Source: Virgisporangium aurantiacum (GTDB taxonomy: Bacteria > Actinomycetota > Actinomycetes > Mycobacteriales > Micromonosporaceae). From it: a stretch of DNA of 59,289 nucleotides. Position 1 is the stretch's first letter; the number at the start of each line of letters is the position of its first letter. The stretch is from the NCBI RefSeq assembly GCF_016863635.1, contig NZ_BOPG01000016.1:1-59289 (forward strand), given 5' to 3'. Shown in pieces: positions 8,055 to 17,579 of this stretch. The notes under the pieces are model-generated. The model was not told where the DNA came from, did not search any database, and worked only from the letters and a program-made list of their open reading frames with translations. Both the position numbers and the translations under genes were made by a program.

Positions 8055-10703
8055 TCAACGGTGCAGTTCGAGGATCAGATCGAGGACGAGGGCCGTCCAT
8101 CCGGTCTGGTGCGAGGCACCCAGACCGGCACCGGTGTCGCCGTGAAAGTACTCGTAGAACAGCACCTGGTCGCGCCACCGCGGGTCGACGAAGGGTGACG
8201 ACGGCCGGCGGCCGTCCGCGGCGATCGTGAAAAGGCTGATCAGACGCCGGGAAAGATCGTCGGCGACGAGCGCCAGCGGCACCCGCTCCCCCGACCCGAC
8301 CGGGTACTCCACCCGCAACGTGTCGCCGAAGAAGTCGGCGTACCGGCGCAGCGCGTCGATCAGGATGTAGTTGACCGGCAGCCAGATCGGCCCGCGCCAG
8401 TTCGAGTTGCCGCCGAACAGGCCGCTGGTCGACTCCCCCGGCTCGTAGCCGACGGTGAAGTCGCTGCCGGCGAGGTGCACGGTGAACGGCTCGCCCAGAT
8501 GGTGCCGGGACAGCGTGCGCAGGCCGAAGTCGGAGAGGAACTCGTCGGGCGAGAGCATCCGGGTCAGCACGCGGACCAGTTGCCCCGTGCCCACCATCGA
8601 CAGCAGCCGCAACTGCCGCCCGCCGTGTGACGAGCGGGCGCCCACGATGTCGGTGTAGGCGGGCCGGTTCGTCAGGAACCACCGCAGGCGGTCGGTGAGG
8701 TCGGGCAGCTTGCGCAGCATCCGGACCGGGATGATCGCGGCCGCCGCGAGCGGCAGCAGCCCGACGACCGAGCGCACGCGCAGCGGCACCCGGTGCCCGT
8801 CGGAGGTGCGCAGCACGTCGTAGAAGAACGCGTCGTCGTCGTCCCACAGGCCGGACGTCGAGGCGGCCTCGGCGATGTACGCGAAGTGCTCGAAGAACTT
8901 GGTGGCCAGGTCCTCGTACACCGGGTCGCGGTCGGCCAGGATCAGCGCGATCTCCAGCATGTTGAGCGCGTACATCGCCATCCAGGCGGTGCCGTCGCTC
9001 TGCTCGAGCACCCCGGCGACCGGCAGCGCCGCCGACCGGTCGAACGGACCCACGTTGTCCAGGCCCAGGAAGCCGCCCTCGAACACGTTGTTGCCGCTGG
9101 TGTCCTTGCGGTTGACCCACCAGGTGAAGTTCAACAGAAGTTTGTGCAGTGTCCGCGCAAGGAACGCGTGGTCGCGGCCGCCGTCGAGTTCGAAGACGCG
9201 CAGCGCCGCCCACGCGTGCACCGGCGGGTTGACGTCGCCGAACGCCCACTCGTAGGCCGGGATCTGCCCGTTGGGGTGCATGTACCAGTCCCGCAGCAGC
9301 AGAAGAAGCTGCGACTTGGCGAACCCGGGGTCGACCCGCGCGATCGACACGCAGTGGAACGCCAGGTCCCAGGCCGCGTACCAGGGGTACTCCCACGGGT
9401 CCGGCATCGAGATGACCTCGTGGCTGGTCATGTGCCACCAGTGGCTGTTGCGACCGTAGCGGCGCGACGCCGGTGGCGGGTCGCTCGCCGGGTCGCCGGC
9501 CAGCCATCGAGCGACGTCGAAGTGGAAAAACTGCTTCCCCCACATCAGGCCGGCCACCGCCTGCCGGAGAACCAGGGCCTCGTCCGTCGAGGCGCCGGCC
9601 GGCGTGAGCGTCCGGTAGAAGTCGTCGGCCTCGCGCCGCCGCGCGGCCATGACACCGGCGAAGGCATCGCCCAGATCAGGAGAGCCCAGATCAGGAGAGC
9701 CGAGATCGGGAGGCCCGTCGGGCGCGAGTGTCAGGCGCAGGCGGACCCGCGCCGTCCCGCGCGCTTCGACATCGAGGACGTAGTGCAGCGCGGCCTTCGT
9801 ACCGACGCCGTCCGGGTTCACCGAGTCGGCGCCGTGCACCAGGAAATCGTTGAAGCCGTCCTTGGGGTGGGCCGACCGGCCGGCCTGTCCCCAGAGGCGG
9901 CCGGTGTTGGTCTCGTTGTCGCAGAACAGCTGACCCGGCGCGCCGTCGCCGGCGAGCACCAGTCGCCCGAGGTCCTTGTGCTCTCCGACGAGAGCACCGC
10001 TCCCGCTACGGATCCGCGGCACGTAGTCGCGACCCGGCAGGCCCCACGCCCAGGTGTTGCGGAACCACAACTGAGGCAGCAGGTGCAGGGTGGCCCTCGC
10101 GTCGCCCCGGTTCTCCACGGTGACCGTCATGCACAGGTCGGTGGGACCGGCCTTGGCGTAGTCGACGGTGACCGCCCAGTACCGGTCGTCGTCGAAGACG
10201 CCCGTGTCGGCCAGTTCGTACTCGGGGTCGTGCCGGCCCCTCTTCGCGTTGGTGTGCACGAGGTCGGCGTACGGGAACGCGTCCTGTGGATAGTGGTAGC
10301 GCCACGTCATCCACGAGTGGGTCGGCGTGGAGTCGAGGTACCACCAGTACTCCTTGGCGTCCTCGCCGTGGTTGCCGCCGTCGCCGTCGAGGCCGAACAT
10401 CCGCTCCTTGATGATCGGGTCGACGCCGTTCCACAGGGCCAGGCCGAAGCAGAACACCTGCCGCTCGTCGCAGACGCCGGCCATGCCGTCCTCGTTCCAG
10501 CGGTACGCGCGGGACCGGGCGTGGTCGTGCGGGAAGTAGTCCCAGACGGTGCCGTACTCGCTGTAGTCCTCGCGGACGGTCGCCCAGGCGCGCTCGCTGA
10601 GGTACGGCCCCCAGGCGCGCCAGGCCACCGCGCCCGCGTCGGCGTCACGCAGCCGGCGTCGCTCGGCGTCCTCCCCGCCGGGCCGGCCCGCGTCCCCGAT
10701 CAT
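8055..10703 (-). CDS. GH63 / MGH1-like glucosidase
   Basis: Large cytoplasmic protein of about 882 aa, related to bacterial proteins annotated as glucosidase or mannosylglycerate-hydrolase-like with an (alpha/alpha)6 barrel (GH63 clan). Recognisable motifs are [11 protein letters not shown] near residue 70, the catalytic-barrel signature [15 protein letters not shown] and the C-terminal [19 protein letters not shown]. No signal peptide is present. A short Ser-Pro-Asp-Leu-Gly repeat occurs near residues 332-346. The probable role is trimming of an alpha-glucoside or osmolyte-type glycoside, but the substrate is not determinable. It is divergent from the GT4 glycosyltransferase gene. Confidence 0.85.
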   Translation of the reverse strand: MIGDAGRPGGEDAERRRLRDADAGAVAWRAWGPYLSERAWATVREDYSEYGTVWDYFPHDHARSRAYRWNEDGMAGVCDERQVFCFGLALWNGVDPIIKERMFGLDGDGGNHGEDAKEYWWYLDSTPTHSWMTWRYHYPQDAFPYADLVHTNAKRGRHDPEYELADTGVFDDDRYWAVTVDYAKAGPTDLCMTVTVENRGDARATLHLLPQLWFRNTWAWGLPGRDYVPRIRSGSGALVGEHKDLGRLVLAGDGAPGQLFCDNETNTGRLWGQAGRSAHPKDGFNDFLVHGADSVNPDGVGTKAALHYVLDVEARGTARVRLRLTLAPDGPPDLGSPDLGSPDLGDAFAGVMAARRREADDFYRTLTPAGASTDEALVLRQAVAGLMWGKQFFHFDVARWLAGDPASDPPPASRRYGRNSHWWHMTSHEVISMPDPWEYPWYAAWDLAFHCVSIARVDPGFAKSQLLLLLRDWYMHPNGQIPAYEWAFGDVNPPVHAWAALRVFELDGGRDHAFLARTLHKLLLNFTWWVNRKDTSGNNVFEGGFLGLDNVGPFDRSAALPVAGVLEQSDGTAWMAMYALNMLEIALILADRDPVYEDLATKFFEHFAYIAEAASTSGLWDDDDAFFYDVLRTSDGHRVPLRVRSVVGLLPLAAAAIIPVRMLRKLPDLTDRLRWFLTNRPAYTDIVGARSSHGGRQLRLLSMVGTGQLVRVLTRMLSPDEFLSDFGLRTLSRHHLGEPFTVHLAGSDFTVGYEPGESTSGLFGGNSNWRGPIWLPVNYILIDALRRYADFFGDTLRVEYPVGSGERVPLALVADDLSRRLISLFTIAADGRRPSSPFVDPRWRDQVLFYEYFHGDTGAGLGASHQTGWTALVLDLILELHR
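9669..9713. repeat. Three tandem 15-bp units inside the GH63 gene
   Basis: GCCCAGATCAGGAGA occurs twice in a row (9669-9698), and a third diverged copy follows (9699-9713). On the coding strand this gives Ser-Pro-Asp-Leu-Gly repeats in a linker between domains, a likely site of length variation. Confidence 0.8.
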
Positions 10704-11086
10704 GGACCAATTGTGCGATGGGCCTGTTACGAATCAGTGCGAAGATCTCTGGTCTGGACCGGCGGTGTCTTCCGTGGACTTTTCGCACGGTCCGGAAAAT
10801 CCACCTCACATGGAGCGCGGGTTACTCGAAGGTATGCATTCGAATCTGGCAGAATGGTGCCTCGGCTCGATGAGCGAAACCGCTGATGCGCACCTCTCCG
10901 CACGTGGCTGCCGGCTGCCTGTTCCAGGCTCCGGTCGGTCGCGGAAATCAGCCGTGTCCGCAGTCGGGTGAGCCAAGATGTTGGATGAGCTTTACGAAGC
11001 GGAAATCTGAATTGCACCCGCGTTAATAGCCGGGCTGCACACTGCGGGAGTAACACCGTCAACTCGCGTACCCACGGGGGGCGCCG
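10704..11086. other. Divergent intergenic region, no gene seen
   Basis: The 434-bp gap between the GH63 and GT4 starts holds no convincing coding sequence: short open frames lack ribosome sites and family features. It is less GC-rich than the genes and should contain both promoters. No operator repeat or RNA structure was recognised in this part. Confidence 0.5.
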
Positions 11087-11116
11087 TTGATTGCTGTGCG
11101 CGTTTGGAAGTAGATC
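11087..11116 (+). promoter_or_regulatory. Promoter of the GT4 gene
   Basis: TTGATT (11087-11092), an 18-bp spacer and TAGATC (11111-11116) match a sigma-70 type promoter. The predicted start near 11123 gives a short leader that still contains the GAAGAGG ribosome site before the GTG at 11138. Confidence 0.5.
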
Positions 11117-11137
11117 AACTCGGGAAGAGGGCGCCTC

Positions 11138-12445
11138 GTGCAGATCACCACCAGCAACCAAGGCCGCTCCCGAGCCCGGGTCCTGATGCTCTCCTGGGAG
11201 TACCCGCCGGTGGTCGTCGGTGGTCTCGGCCGGCACGTGCACGCGCTGTCCACCGCCCTCGTCCGGGCCGGGCACGAGGTCACCGTGGTCACCCGGCACG
11301 CACCCGGCGCGCCCCTCGAGGAGTACGCCGAGGGCGTGCGGATCGTCCGGGCCCCGGAGGACCCGCCGCTGTTCCCGCTCGACCCCGACAACATGCTCGC
11401 GTGGACGATGGCGTTCAACCACACGCTCACCCGCTCGGCGCTGCGCGCCGCCGAGAACGGCGAGTACGACGTCATCCACGCCCACGACTGGCTGGTGGCC
11501 CACTCCGCGGTCACCCTCAAGGAGCACCTCGACCTGCCGCTGGTCGCCACCATCCACGCCACCGAGGCCGGCCGGCACCAGGGTTGGCTGCCCGAGCCGA
11601 TGAACCGGTGCATCCACAGCGTCGAGTGGTGGCTGGCGCACGAGGCCTGCCGGGTCATCGTCTGCTCCGAGTACATGCGGTGGGAGGTCAACCGGCTGCT
11701 GGAGATCCCCACCGGGCGCATCGAGGCGGTGCCCAACGGCGTCGACGTCGGCGCGTTCCAGGCCTCCTCCCGGGCCGTGGTCGCCGCCCGCGCCCGGTTC
11801 GCCGGCACCGGACCGATGATCGGGTTCGCCGGCCGCCTGGTGTACGAGAAGGGCGTCCAGGATCTGCTGGCCGCCGTCCCCCGGCTGGCCTCCGAACACG
11901 CCGGCCTCCGGGTGGTTCTCGCCGGCGACGGACCCTACAAGGCCGATCTCGTCGACGAGATCCGCAGGCACCGCCTGCACAACGTCGTCTCGTTCACCGG
12001 GTTCCTCGGCGTCGGCCAGTTGCCCGCGGTCATGGCCGCCACCGACACGATGGTCGTCCCGAGCATCTACGAGCCGTTCGGCATGGTGGCGCTGGAGGCC
12101 GCGGCCGCCGGCGCGCCGCTCGCCGTCGCCAGCACCGGCGGCCTGGCCGAGATCGTGCACTCCGGCGAGACCGGCATGACGTTCCCGGCCCAGAACCCCG
12201 ACGCCCTGGCCGACGCGGTCGGCTCCCTGCTCGCCGACGAGCCGTTGGCCCGCCGGGTGGCCACCCGCGCCAAGGCGATGGTGGGCGAGCGCTACGGCTG
12301 GGCGACGATCGCGGAGAACACCGCGGCCGTCTACGCCCGCGCCGGCGGCGAGTCACCGGTGTTCGCCGCCGAGCAGACGGCCGCGGAAATGGAGTTCGGC
12401 CGCCCCTCGATCGTGGTGCCCGAGGGAAACCTGTTGGCTGTCTGA
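11138..12445 (+). CDS. GT4 alpha-glucan glycosyltransferase (Rv3032-like)
   Basis: Retaining GT-B glycosyltransferase of about 435 aa. The N-terminus (VLMLSWEYPPVVVGGLGRHVHALS) strongly resembles the mycobacterial alpha-1,4-glucan transferase Rv3032, and the C-terminal E-x7-E donor site is visible as YEPFGMVALEAAAAG. It probably extends alpha-1,4-glucans or glycogen-like polymers from a nucleotide sugar. The GTG start has GAAGAGG 8 nt upstream. The GH57 branching enzyme that accompanies Rv3032 in mycobacteria is not adjacent here; the nearest carbohydrate gene is the divergent GH63 glucosidase. A glycogen synthase role is the alternative. Confidence 0.88.
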   Translation: MQITTSNQGRSRARVLMLSWEYPPVVVGGLGRHVHALSTALVRAGHEVTVVTRHAPGAPLEEYAEGVRIVRAPEDPPLFPLDPDNMLAWTMAFNHTLTRSALRAAENGEYDVIHAHDWLVAHSAVTLKEHLDLPLVATIHATEAGRHQGWLPEPMNRCIHSVEWWLAHEACRVIVCSEYMRWEVNRLLEIPTGRIEAVPNGVDVGAFQASSRAVVAARARFAGTGPMIGFAGRLVYEKGVQDLLAAVPRLASEHAGLRVVLAGDGPYKADLVDEIRRHRLHNVVSFTGFLGVGQLPAVMAATDTMVVPSIYEPFGMVALEAAAAGAPLAVASTGGLAEIVHSGETGMTFPAQNPDALADAVGSLLADEPLARRVATRAKAMVGERYGWATIAENTAAVYARAGGESPVFAAEQTAAEMEFGRPSIVVPEGNLLAV

Positions 12446-12645
12446 GTTATTTCCCAGGCTCTTGTGAGCTAAGTATCGGACGGGTTGGTGGCTGAGCCGG
12501 TGATCAGCTTGTACCGTTGAGCCCAAGCCGACGTGGGACAGTGTCCCCGGGCCTCAACTGAAATAGCATTCGCGGAATACCGTTCGGCTGGAGCCGCGTC
12601 TCGCAACTCGCCGCGAGGCGACCGCCACGTCGGCCTGAACGTGGA

Positions 12646-12679
12646 AGAACGGCCCGGGACCCACGTCCCGGGCCGTTCT
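12646..12679. terminator. Bidirectional hairpin between convergent genes
   Basis: A perfect 15-bp stem (AGAACGGCCCGGGAC with its complement at 12665-12679) around the loop CCAC. It ends directly at the stop codon of the minus-strand gene at 12681 and can serve both that gene and the GT4 gene. Confidence 0.8.
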
Positions 12680-12680
12680 G

Positions 12681-13313
12681 TCATGCCGCCGGGGAGAGTT
12701 CGGGCAGCAGGGTGCCCAGCACGTCGTGGACGTGCTCCATCGCCTCGTCGGCGGTCAGGTTCGAACGCGCGCCCTCCGGGTCTCCCCCGGACACGTAGCT
12801 CCACCGGTTGTCGGCCTCGGCCGACACGGTGACCCAGGCGTTCTGCACCTGCGCCGAGTGCGCCGTGAACGAGGCGACGGCCGGCCGGTGCGCGTCCAGG
12901 AACGGGCGGGCCAGTTGCAGCAGCGGCTCCCGCCGGTCGATGGCCGGGTCGACGCCGGTCACGTCGAAGCAGCGGTACGCGCGGGGCGCCAGCAGGAATC
13001 GCACGATGCCGGACTCGAACAGCAGGGCCCCGTCGGCGGTCTGGTCGGCGACCAGGCCGACCTGCACGCAGATGCGCGGCCGGGCCAGGCCCTCGGTGAT
13101 CGCGACCAGCTCGGGCGCCAGCTCCACCTGCTGCCCGGTGCCGGGCGCCACCAGGTGACGCAGCAGCAGCGAACCCAGGCCGGCGGCGATCACCGGCTCG
13201 GCGCGGTCGGCATCGGTGAAGCCGAGCAGGTCCGGTGCCGGCGAGCCGCTGGTGCCGCTCACCGACAGCAGGAACGCTAGTTCGGCGGCGGTCAGGCTGA
13301 TCCGGTCGGTCAT
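12681..13313 (-). CDS. Hypothetical cytoplasmic protein
   Basis: About 210 aa, no family recognised with confidence. It begins MTDRISLTAAELAFLLSVSG and alternates helices and strands without membrane segments or a signal peptide. The overall pattern faintly recalls EspG-like ESX-associated proteins, but there is no ESX gene nearby, so this is not claimed. GAGGAG lies four bases before the ATG at 13313, which fixes the start. It is followed at once by a hairpin terminator, so it is probably monocistronic. It is divergent from the histidine kinase. Confidence 0.75.
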   Translation of the reverse strand: MTDRISLTAAELAFLLSVSGTSGSPAPDLLGFTDADRAEPVIAAGLGSLLLRHLVAPGTGQQVELAPELVAITEGLARPRICVQVGLVADQTADGALLFESGIVRFLLAPRAYRCFDVTGVDPAIDRREPLLQLARPFLDAHRPAVASFTAHSAQVQNAWVTVSAEADNRWSYVSGGDPEGARSNLTADEAMEHVHDVLGTLLPELSPAA

Positions 13314-13449
13314 CTCGCTCCTCAACTCGTCGGGCGCCGCACGCCGGCGCCCCGGTTCGCCAGGCTCAACGCCTCAGCCAGAAACCGGTCGCGGCCCCGG
13401 AAACCACCAATCGCGGAGCACACGCCCTCGGGCGTCCTAGGAGGCTAGG

Positions 13450-14766
13450 TTGATTGCTCGGCCGGCCGAACGTGGCGAACCGGCCGCGCCGGCGGAGCGT
13501 CCTTCATATTCTCGAAGCGTGGCCGAGGGAACCGACGAACGCAGCCGCCTCGAAGCGCTCTCCCGCTACGGGCTGCTCGACGCCATCCCGAACCCGGACC
13601 TGCAGTCGGTCGTCGACCTGGCCGCGTACCTGTGCGGGGCACCCAACGCCGTCGTCAACATCATCGACGCCGACCACCAGCGCCAGCTCGCCGCCGCCGG
13701 GTTCGAGCCCGGCACGGTCGCCCGGTGCGACTCGATGTGCACGGTGACCATCGAGGAGAGCGAGCCGGTGCTCGTACCGGACGCGACGAAGGACGACCGG
13801 TTCAACCGCAACCCCTACGTCACCGGTGCGCTCGACAGCGTCCGCTTCTACGCGGCCTCGCAGCTGCGCGAGCCCGGCGGCGAGGTGCTCGGGACGCTGT
13901 GCGTCTTCGACAACGAGGTGCGGTCCCTCACCGGCGAACAGCGCGACGGCCTCGACAAGCTCGCCCACATGGTGATGGACGTGCTGGAACTGCGCCGCCA
14001 CGCCGAACTGCTCCGGGAGGCGCTGCACGAGGTCCGCAGCACCAGCGACGAACTGCTCCGCTCGAACGCCGCCCTCAGCGACTTCGCCGGCCAGGTCAGC
14101 CACGACCTGAAGAACCCGCTCACCGGCATCCTCGGCTTCGTCGCGACGGTCGCCGACCTGCCGGCGGTCGCCGCCGACGCGGACGCGCACAAGATGCTGG
14201 GACGCGCGCTGAGTTCGGCGACGCGGATGTGGCGGATGATCGAGGACGTGCTCTCGCACGCGTCCGCCGGCAGCCGGCAGGACCTGCAACGGGTGCCGCT
14301 GCAGGAGGTCGCCCGCTGGGTCGTCGACGACCTGGAGCCGACGATCAACGCCGCCGGGGCCACGGTCCGGGTGACCGCGCTGCCGACCGTCATCGGCGAC
14401 GGGACGCAGTTACGCGTGCTGCTGCAGAACCTGGTGAGCAACGCGGTGAAGTTCCGCCGCCCCGACGTGCCCTGCGAGGTGCGCATCTCCGCACAGGAGG
14501 ACATCCACGGCTGGACGCTGGCCGTCACCGACAACGGGATCGGCATCCCGCCCGCCGACCGGGAACGCGTGCTGGAGCTGTTCACCCGGCTGCGGCCGGA
14601 CATCGAGGGGTCCGGGATCGGGCTGGCCACCGTCCGTCGCATCGTGGCTGCACACCAGGCGACCCTGCAGATCGACGGGACGCCGGGCGGCGGCACCACG
14701 ATCCACGTCAACCTGCCCCGGCGCCGGGCGCAGCTCGCACCGGAACTCGCGGCCGCACTCACATAG
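13450..14766 (+). CDS. GAF-domain sensor histidine kinase, orphan
   Basis: Soluble sensor kinase of about 438 aa without membrane helices. A GAF domain spans about 30-185 (starting SRYGLLDAIPNPDLQSVVDL). It is followed by a dimerisation/phosphoacceptor segment with SHDLKNPL (His near 218) and an ATPase domain with N box NLVSNAVKF, G1 DNGIGIPP and G2 GSGIGLATV. The TTG at 13450 is preferred because AGGAGG lies 5 nt upstream; a GTG at 13519 is the alternative and has no good ribosome site. No response regulator is adjacent, so the output partner is encoded elsewhere. The ligand of the GAF domain is unknown. Confidence 0.88.
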   Translation: MIARPAERGEPAAPAERPSYSRSVAEGTDERSRLEALSRYGLLDAIPNPDLQSVVDLAAYLCGAPNAVVNIIDADHQRQLAAAGFEPGTVARCDSMCTVTIEESEPVLVPDATKDDRFNRNPYVTGALDSVRFYAASQLREPGGEVLGTLCVFDNEVRSLTGEQRDGLDKLAHMVMDVLELRRHAELLREALHEVRSTSDELLRSNAALSDFAGQVSHDLKNPLTGILGFVATVADLPAVAADADAHKMLGRALSSATRMWRMIEDVLSHASAGSRQDLQRVPLQEVARWVVDDLEPTINAAGATVRVTALPTVIGDGTQLRVLLQNLVSNAVKFRRPDVPCEVRISAQEDIHGWTLAVTDNGIGIPPADRERVLELFTRLRPDIEGSGIGLATVRRIVAAHQATLQIDGTPGGGTTIHVNLPRRRAQLAPELAAALT

Positions 14767-14771
14767 AGCGA

Positions 14772-15410
14772 TTACGTGAAAAGACCGTGGTGGATCGTCT
14801 CCACGAGCCATTCCTGGTACCGCACCCAGCTCCAGCCCCGCCGTTCCACCAGCCGTTCGACCACGTCCGGGCCGGTGAGCGTCCACACGATGTCGGCGCC
14901 CTCGTCGACCGTGACCCCCGGACGCAGGCCGAACCGGTCGTCGAGCGCCCGGACGATGTTGTGCGAGCCGATCGCCCGCTCGGTCTCGATGGTTTCGACG
15001 AACGCCCGCAGGTCGGGGTCGCCCGCGGCGGCCTGTGCGGTGGCGACCCGCACCAGCGGGCCGACCCGGGTCCACAGCAGTTCGCAGATCCGCGCGTAGG
15101 CGACGAGCGACGCCCGGGCCGACGGCGCGTCGAGCACGCGCTCGAACTCCGGCCGGCCGGAGAGCGGGATCGGCTCGTCGTCGCCGGCGAGGGTCACGTC
15201 GTAGACGGTCTTGAACACGGTCGCCTTGCTGCCGACCAGGTTGTAGACGGTCTGCTGGCTCACCTCGGCGTGCGCGGCGATCGCGTCGAGGGTGGTGCCG
15301 ACGTACCCGCCGGCGAGGAACAGCTCACGGGCGGCGTCGAGGATGCGTATCCGGGTGCGGCGGGTCTTCGCCAGCCGCAGGGCGCTGTCGTACCGGCGGG
15401 TCTCCGCCAC
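14772..15410 (-). CDS. TetR-family transcriptional regulator
   Basis: DNA-binding repressor of about 212 aa. The N-terminal helix-turn-helix is clear (RIRILDAARELFLAGGYVGTT then HAEVSQQTVYNLVGSKATVF, about 18-65). The rest is an all-helical ligand-binding domain with no recognised ligand. The GTG start follows AGGAGG by 5-6 nt. It begins 27 nt after the lactonase stop on the same strand and is probably the last gene of the run from 18857 downwards. It may autoregulate that operon, though no operator was found. Confidence 0.9.
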   Translation of the reverse strand: MAETRRYDSALRLAKTRRTRIRILDAARELFLAGGYVGTTLDAIAAHAEVSQQTVYNLVGSKATVFKTVYDVTLAGDDEPIPLSGRPEFERVLDAPSARASLVAYARICELLWTRVGPLVRVATAQAAAGDPDLRAFVETIETERAIGSHNIVRALDDRFGLRPGVTVDEGADIVWTLTGPDVVERLVERRGWSWVRYQEWLVETIHHGLFT

Positions 15411-15437
15411 AGCGCCTCCTCAAGACCGTCCGGAAAA

Positions 15438-16370
15438 CTATACCGGGACGACGCAGGACGGCCCCGGCATCGCCAGCGGCGTACCGAACGGCGTCAGCAC
15501 GCCGTCGTCGAACCGGAACGCGACCACCTCGCCGGCCCGCTCGTTCGCGACGTACACCCGCCGGCCGTCCACGCTGAACACCATGTCGCGCGGGAACTCG
15601 CCGCACGGGTAGGTGCCGAGCAGGCGGAGGTCGGTGTCGAAGACGGCGACGCTGTCGTGGAAGCGGTTCGCGACGAGCACGAACCGGCCGTCGGGCGACA
15701 CCCGGATCGCCGACGGGTGATTGGTCGACGAAACCCCGGGCGGCAGCGTCGACACGGTCTCCCCCAGCGTCACGACGCCGTCCACGAACGTGCCGGCAGT
15801 GAGCGTGGAGTGGAGTTCGTTCACCACGTACACGCGCTCGTCATAAGGATGGAACGCGAGGTGCCGGGGGCCGGCGCCGTGCGGCTGGGTGGCGACGTGG
15901 TGCTCCACGAGGCGGCCGTCGACGAGCGCGTAGGTCGTCACCGTGCCGAGGCCGAGGTGCACGGCCAGGATCCAGCGCCCGCCGGGGTCGGCGTGGATCC
16001 AGTGCGCGGACGGCTTTCCGGTGTCGAGCACGTGCGTCGGCGCGCCCAGCGAACCGTCCGAAGCCAAGGGGTGCACGGTCAGGTGGCCGGATCCCCAGTG
16101 CGCGGTGAGAACAAAAGCATCGTGCACCGACACGTGGCACGGCCCCGCGCCGCCGCTCGGCACGGTGCCCAGCAGGGCCGGGCCATTCAACGCGAACACG
16201 CTCAGCAGGCCCTCGTCGAGTTCGTGGCACGCCACCAGGAACCGGCCGTCCGGCGAGACGGCGAGATACGTCGGGTCGGCCGGACAGTCCACTGTGGACC
16301 CGACCGCCAGCCCCTCGTCCGTCTCATCAGCCACGTACAGGGGTGACGAATAGCCTCCGAGGTAGATCAC
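15438..16370 (-). CDS. Lactonase family beta-propeller (6-phosphogluconolactonase/YbhE type)
   Basis: Seven-bladed propeller protein of about 310 aa. Repeated blades carry the family pattern (LAVSPDGRFLVACHELDEG, HPSAIRVSPDGRFVLVANRFHDSVAVF, DGRRVYVANERAGEVVAF). Family members hydrolyse 6-phosphogluconolactone or related lactones; substrate not proven here. The GTG at 16370 overlaps the stop of the metallophosphatase gene (GTGA), so the two are coupled. No signal peptide is present. Context with an aminotransferase and a phosphatase does not clarify the pathway. Confidence 0.87.
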   Translation of the reverse strand: MIYLGGYSSPLYVADETDEGLAVGSTVDCPADPTYLAVSPDGRFLVACHELDEGLLSVFALNGPALLGTVPSGGAGPCHVSVHDAFVLTAHWGSGHLTVHPLASDGSLGAPTHVLDTGKPSAHWIHADPGGRWILAVHLGLGTVTTYALVDGRLVEHHVATQPHGAGPRHLAFHPYDERVYVVNELHSTLTAGTFVDGVVTLGETVSTLPPGVSSTNHPSAIRVSPDGRFVLVANRFHDSVAVFDTDLRLLGTYPCGEFPRDMVFSVDGRRVYVANERAGEVVAFRFDDGVLTPFGTPLAMPGPSCVVPV

Positions 16371-17194
16371 GGTGCAACAGGGTACGGCAGCACCTGCCGC
16401 GGCCCGGGCGGGCCGCCGAGCCGCCGCCACTCGCGCGGGTAACCGACCGACACCTCCTCGAACCGCACCCCGTCGTACCAGGTGGTGCGCGGGATGTGCA
16501 GGTGCCCGTACACCACGCAGGCCGCGTTGTAGCGAAGGTGCCAGTCGGCCGTGTGCTCGGTGCCGCACCACTGGGCGAACTCGGGGTAGCGCAGCACCCG
16601 CGTCGGCTCCCGCACCAGCGGGTAGTGGTTGACGAACACGACCGGCTCGGTCAGCGCCGCGAGGCGATCGCGGGTCGAGGCGAGCCGCGCCGCGCACCAC
16701 GCGTCGCGGCTCGGGTAGGGGTCGGGGTGCAGGCGGTACTCGTCGGTGCAGATCACGCCCGCGTTCTGCGCGACCTCCAGCGCCTCCTCCTTGGTGGCGG
16801 TCCCCTCCGGCCGGAACGTGTAGTCGTACCCGATGAACAGCGGCACGATCGTGACGCCGTTCCACGAGACGTACGGGTCCTCGGGCGTGATCACGCCCAA
16901 CGACCGGCACACCTCCACGAGCCGCTCGTACCGTTCCACGCCCCGCAACTGCACCGGATCGTTCTTCGACGTCCACAGCTCGTGGTTCCCCGGTGCCCAC
17001 ACGACCCGGGCGAACCGCTCGGCGAGCAGCGACAGCGTCCACTCCACGTCGTCCACGCGTTCGGCGACGTCGCCGGCGACCAGCAGCCAGTCGTCGTCGG
17101 AGGTCGGGCGCAGGGTGGAGGCGTGCGCGCGGTTCTCGGCATAGGCGACGTGCAGGTCGCTGATCGCCAGCAACCTGCCCGTCGCCGATTCCAC
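16367..17194 (-). CDS. Metallophosphoesterase (calcineurin-like)
   Basis: Dinuclear-metal phosphoesterase of about 275 aa. All signature motifs are present in order: SDLH near residue 12, GDVAER near 41, GNHE near 69, NHYP near 188 and GHLHIP near 228. The substrate is unknown; cyclic nucleotides, phosphoproteins or nucleotides are possible. The GTG start lies 2 nt after the FKBP stop, and the gene overlaps the following lactonase by 4 nt, so it belongs to a tight operon. Confidence 0.88.
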   Translation of the reverse strand: MESATGRLLAISDLHVAYAENRAHASTLRPTSDDDWLLVAGDVAERVDDVEWTLSLLAERFARVVWAPGNHELWTSKNDPVQLRGVERYERLVEVCRSLGVITPEDPYVSWNGVTIVPLFIGYDYTFRPEGTATKEEALEVAQNAGVICTDEYRLHPDPYPSRDAWCAARLASTRDRLAALTEPVVFVNHYPLVREPTRVLRYPEFAQWCGTEHTADWHLRYNAACVVYGHLHIPRTTWYDGVRFEEVSVGYPREWRRLGGPPGPRQVLPYPVAP

Positions 17195-17196
17195 TG

Positions 17197-17565
17197 TCAG
17201 TTGACGCCGACCAGGTCGACCACGAAGATCAACGTCTCACCGGGCTTGATCACGCCGCCGGCACCCCGGTCGCCGTAGCCCAGGTGCGGAGGAATCGTGA
17301 GCTTGCGGCGTCCACCGACCCGCATCCCCTCGACACCCATGTCCCAGCCCTTGATCACCTGGCCGCCGCCGAGCCGGAAGGCGAACGTGTCGTTCCGGCC
17401 CCAGGAGGAGTCGAACTCCTGCCCGGTCGAGTGCGACACGCCCACGTAGTGCACCGACACCTGGGCGCCCTTCGTCGCCTCCGGACCATCACCGACGGTG
17501 ATGTCCTCGATGTCGAGGTTGGCGGGCGGCGGGCCGGCGATGGGCCCCACGTCTGGCTTCTGCAT
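17197..17565 (-). CDS. FKBP-type peptidyl-prolyl isomerase
   Basis: Small single-domain prolyl isomerase of about 122 aa, cytoplasmic. The fold markers are HYVG, EFDSSWGRNDTFAFRLGGGQVIKGWDMG and the C-terminal PPHLGYGDRGAGGVIKPGETLIFVVDL, matching conserved active-site positions of FKBPs. The ATG at 17565 has AGGA 7 nt upstream and begins 14 nt after the aminotransferase stop. Two nucleotides separate it from the metallophosphatase. General protein folding is the likely role. Confidence 0.93.
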   Translation of the reverse strand: MQKPDVGPIAGPPPANLDIEDITVGDGPEATKGAQVSVHYVGVSHSTGQEFDSSWGRNDTFAFRLGGGQVIKGWDMGVEGMRVGGRRKLTIPPHLGYGDRGAGGVIKPGETLIFVVDLVGVN

Positions 17566-17579
17566 GCGCCCATCCTGCC

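Noticed and set aside
8793..10886. Plus-strand open frame opposite the GH63 gene
   Set aside because: Antisense shadow; the codon third-position pattern and the motifs support only the minus-strand gene.
10727..12160. Minus-strand open frame across the GT4 gene and its upstream region
   Set aside because: It runs antisense to a well-supported glycosyltransferase and has no ribosome site or recognisable family.
12681..13313. ESX-associated EspG protein
   Set aside because: Only a vague secondary-structure resemblance; there is no ESX component in the window.
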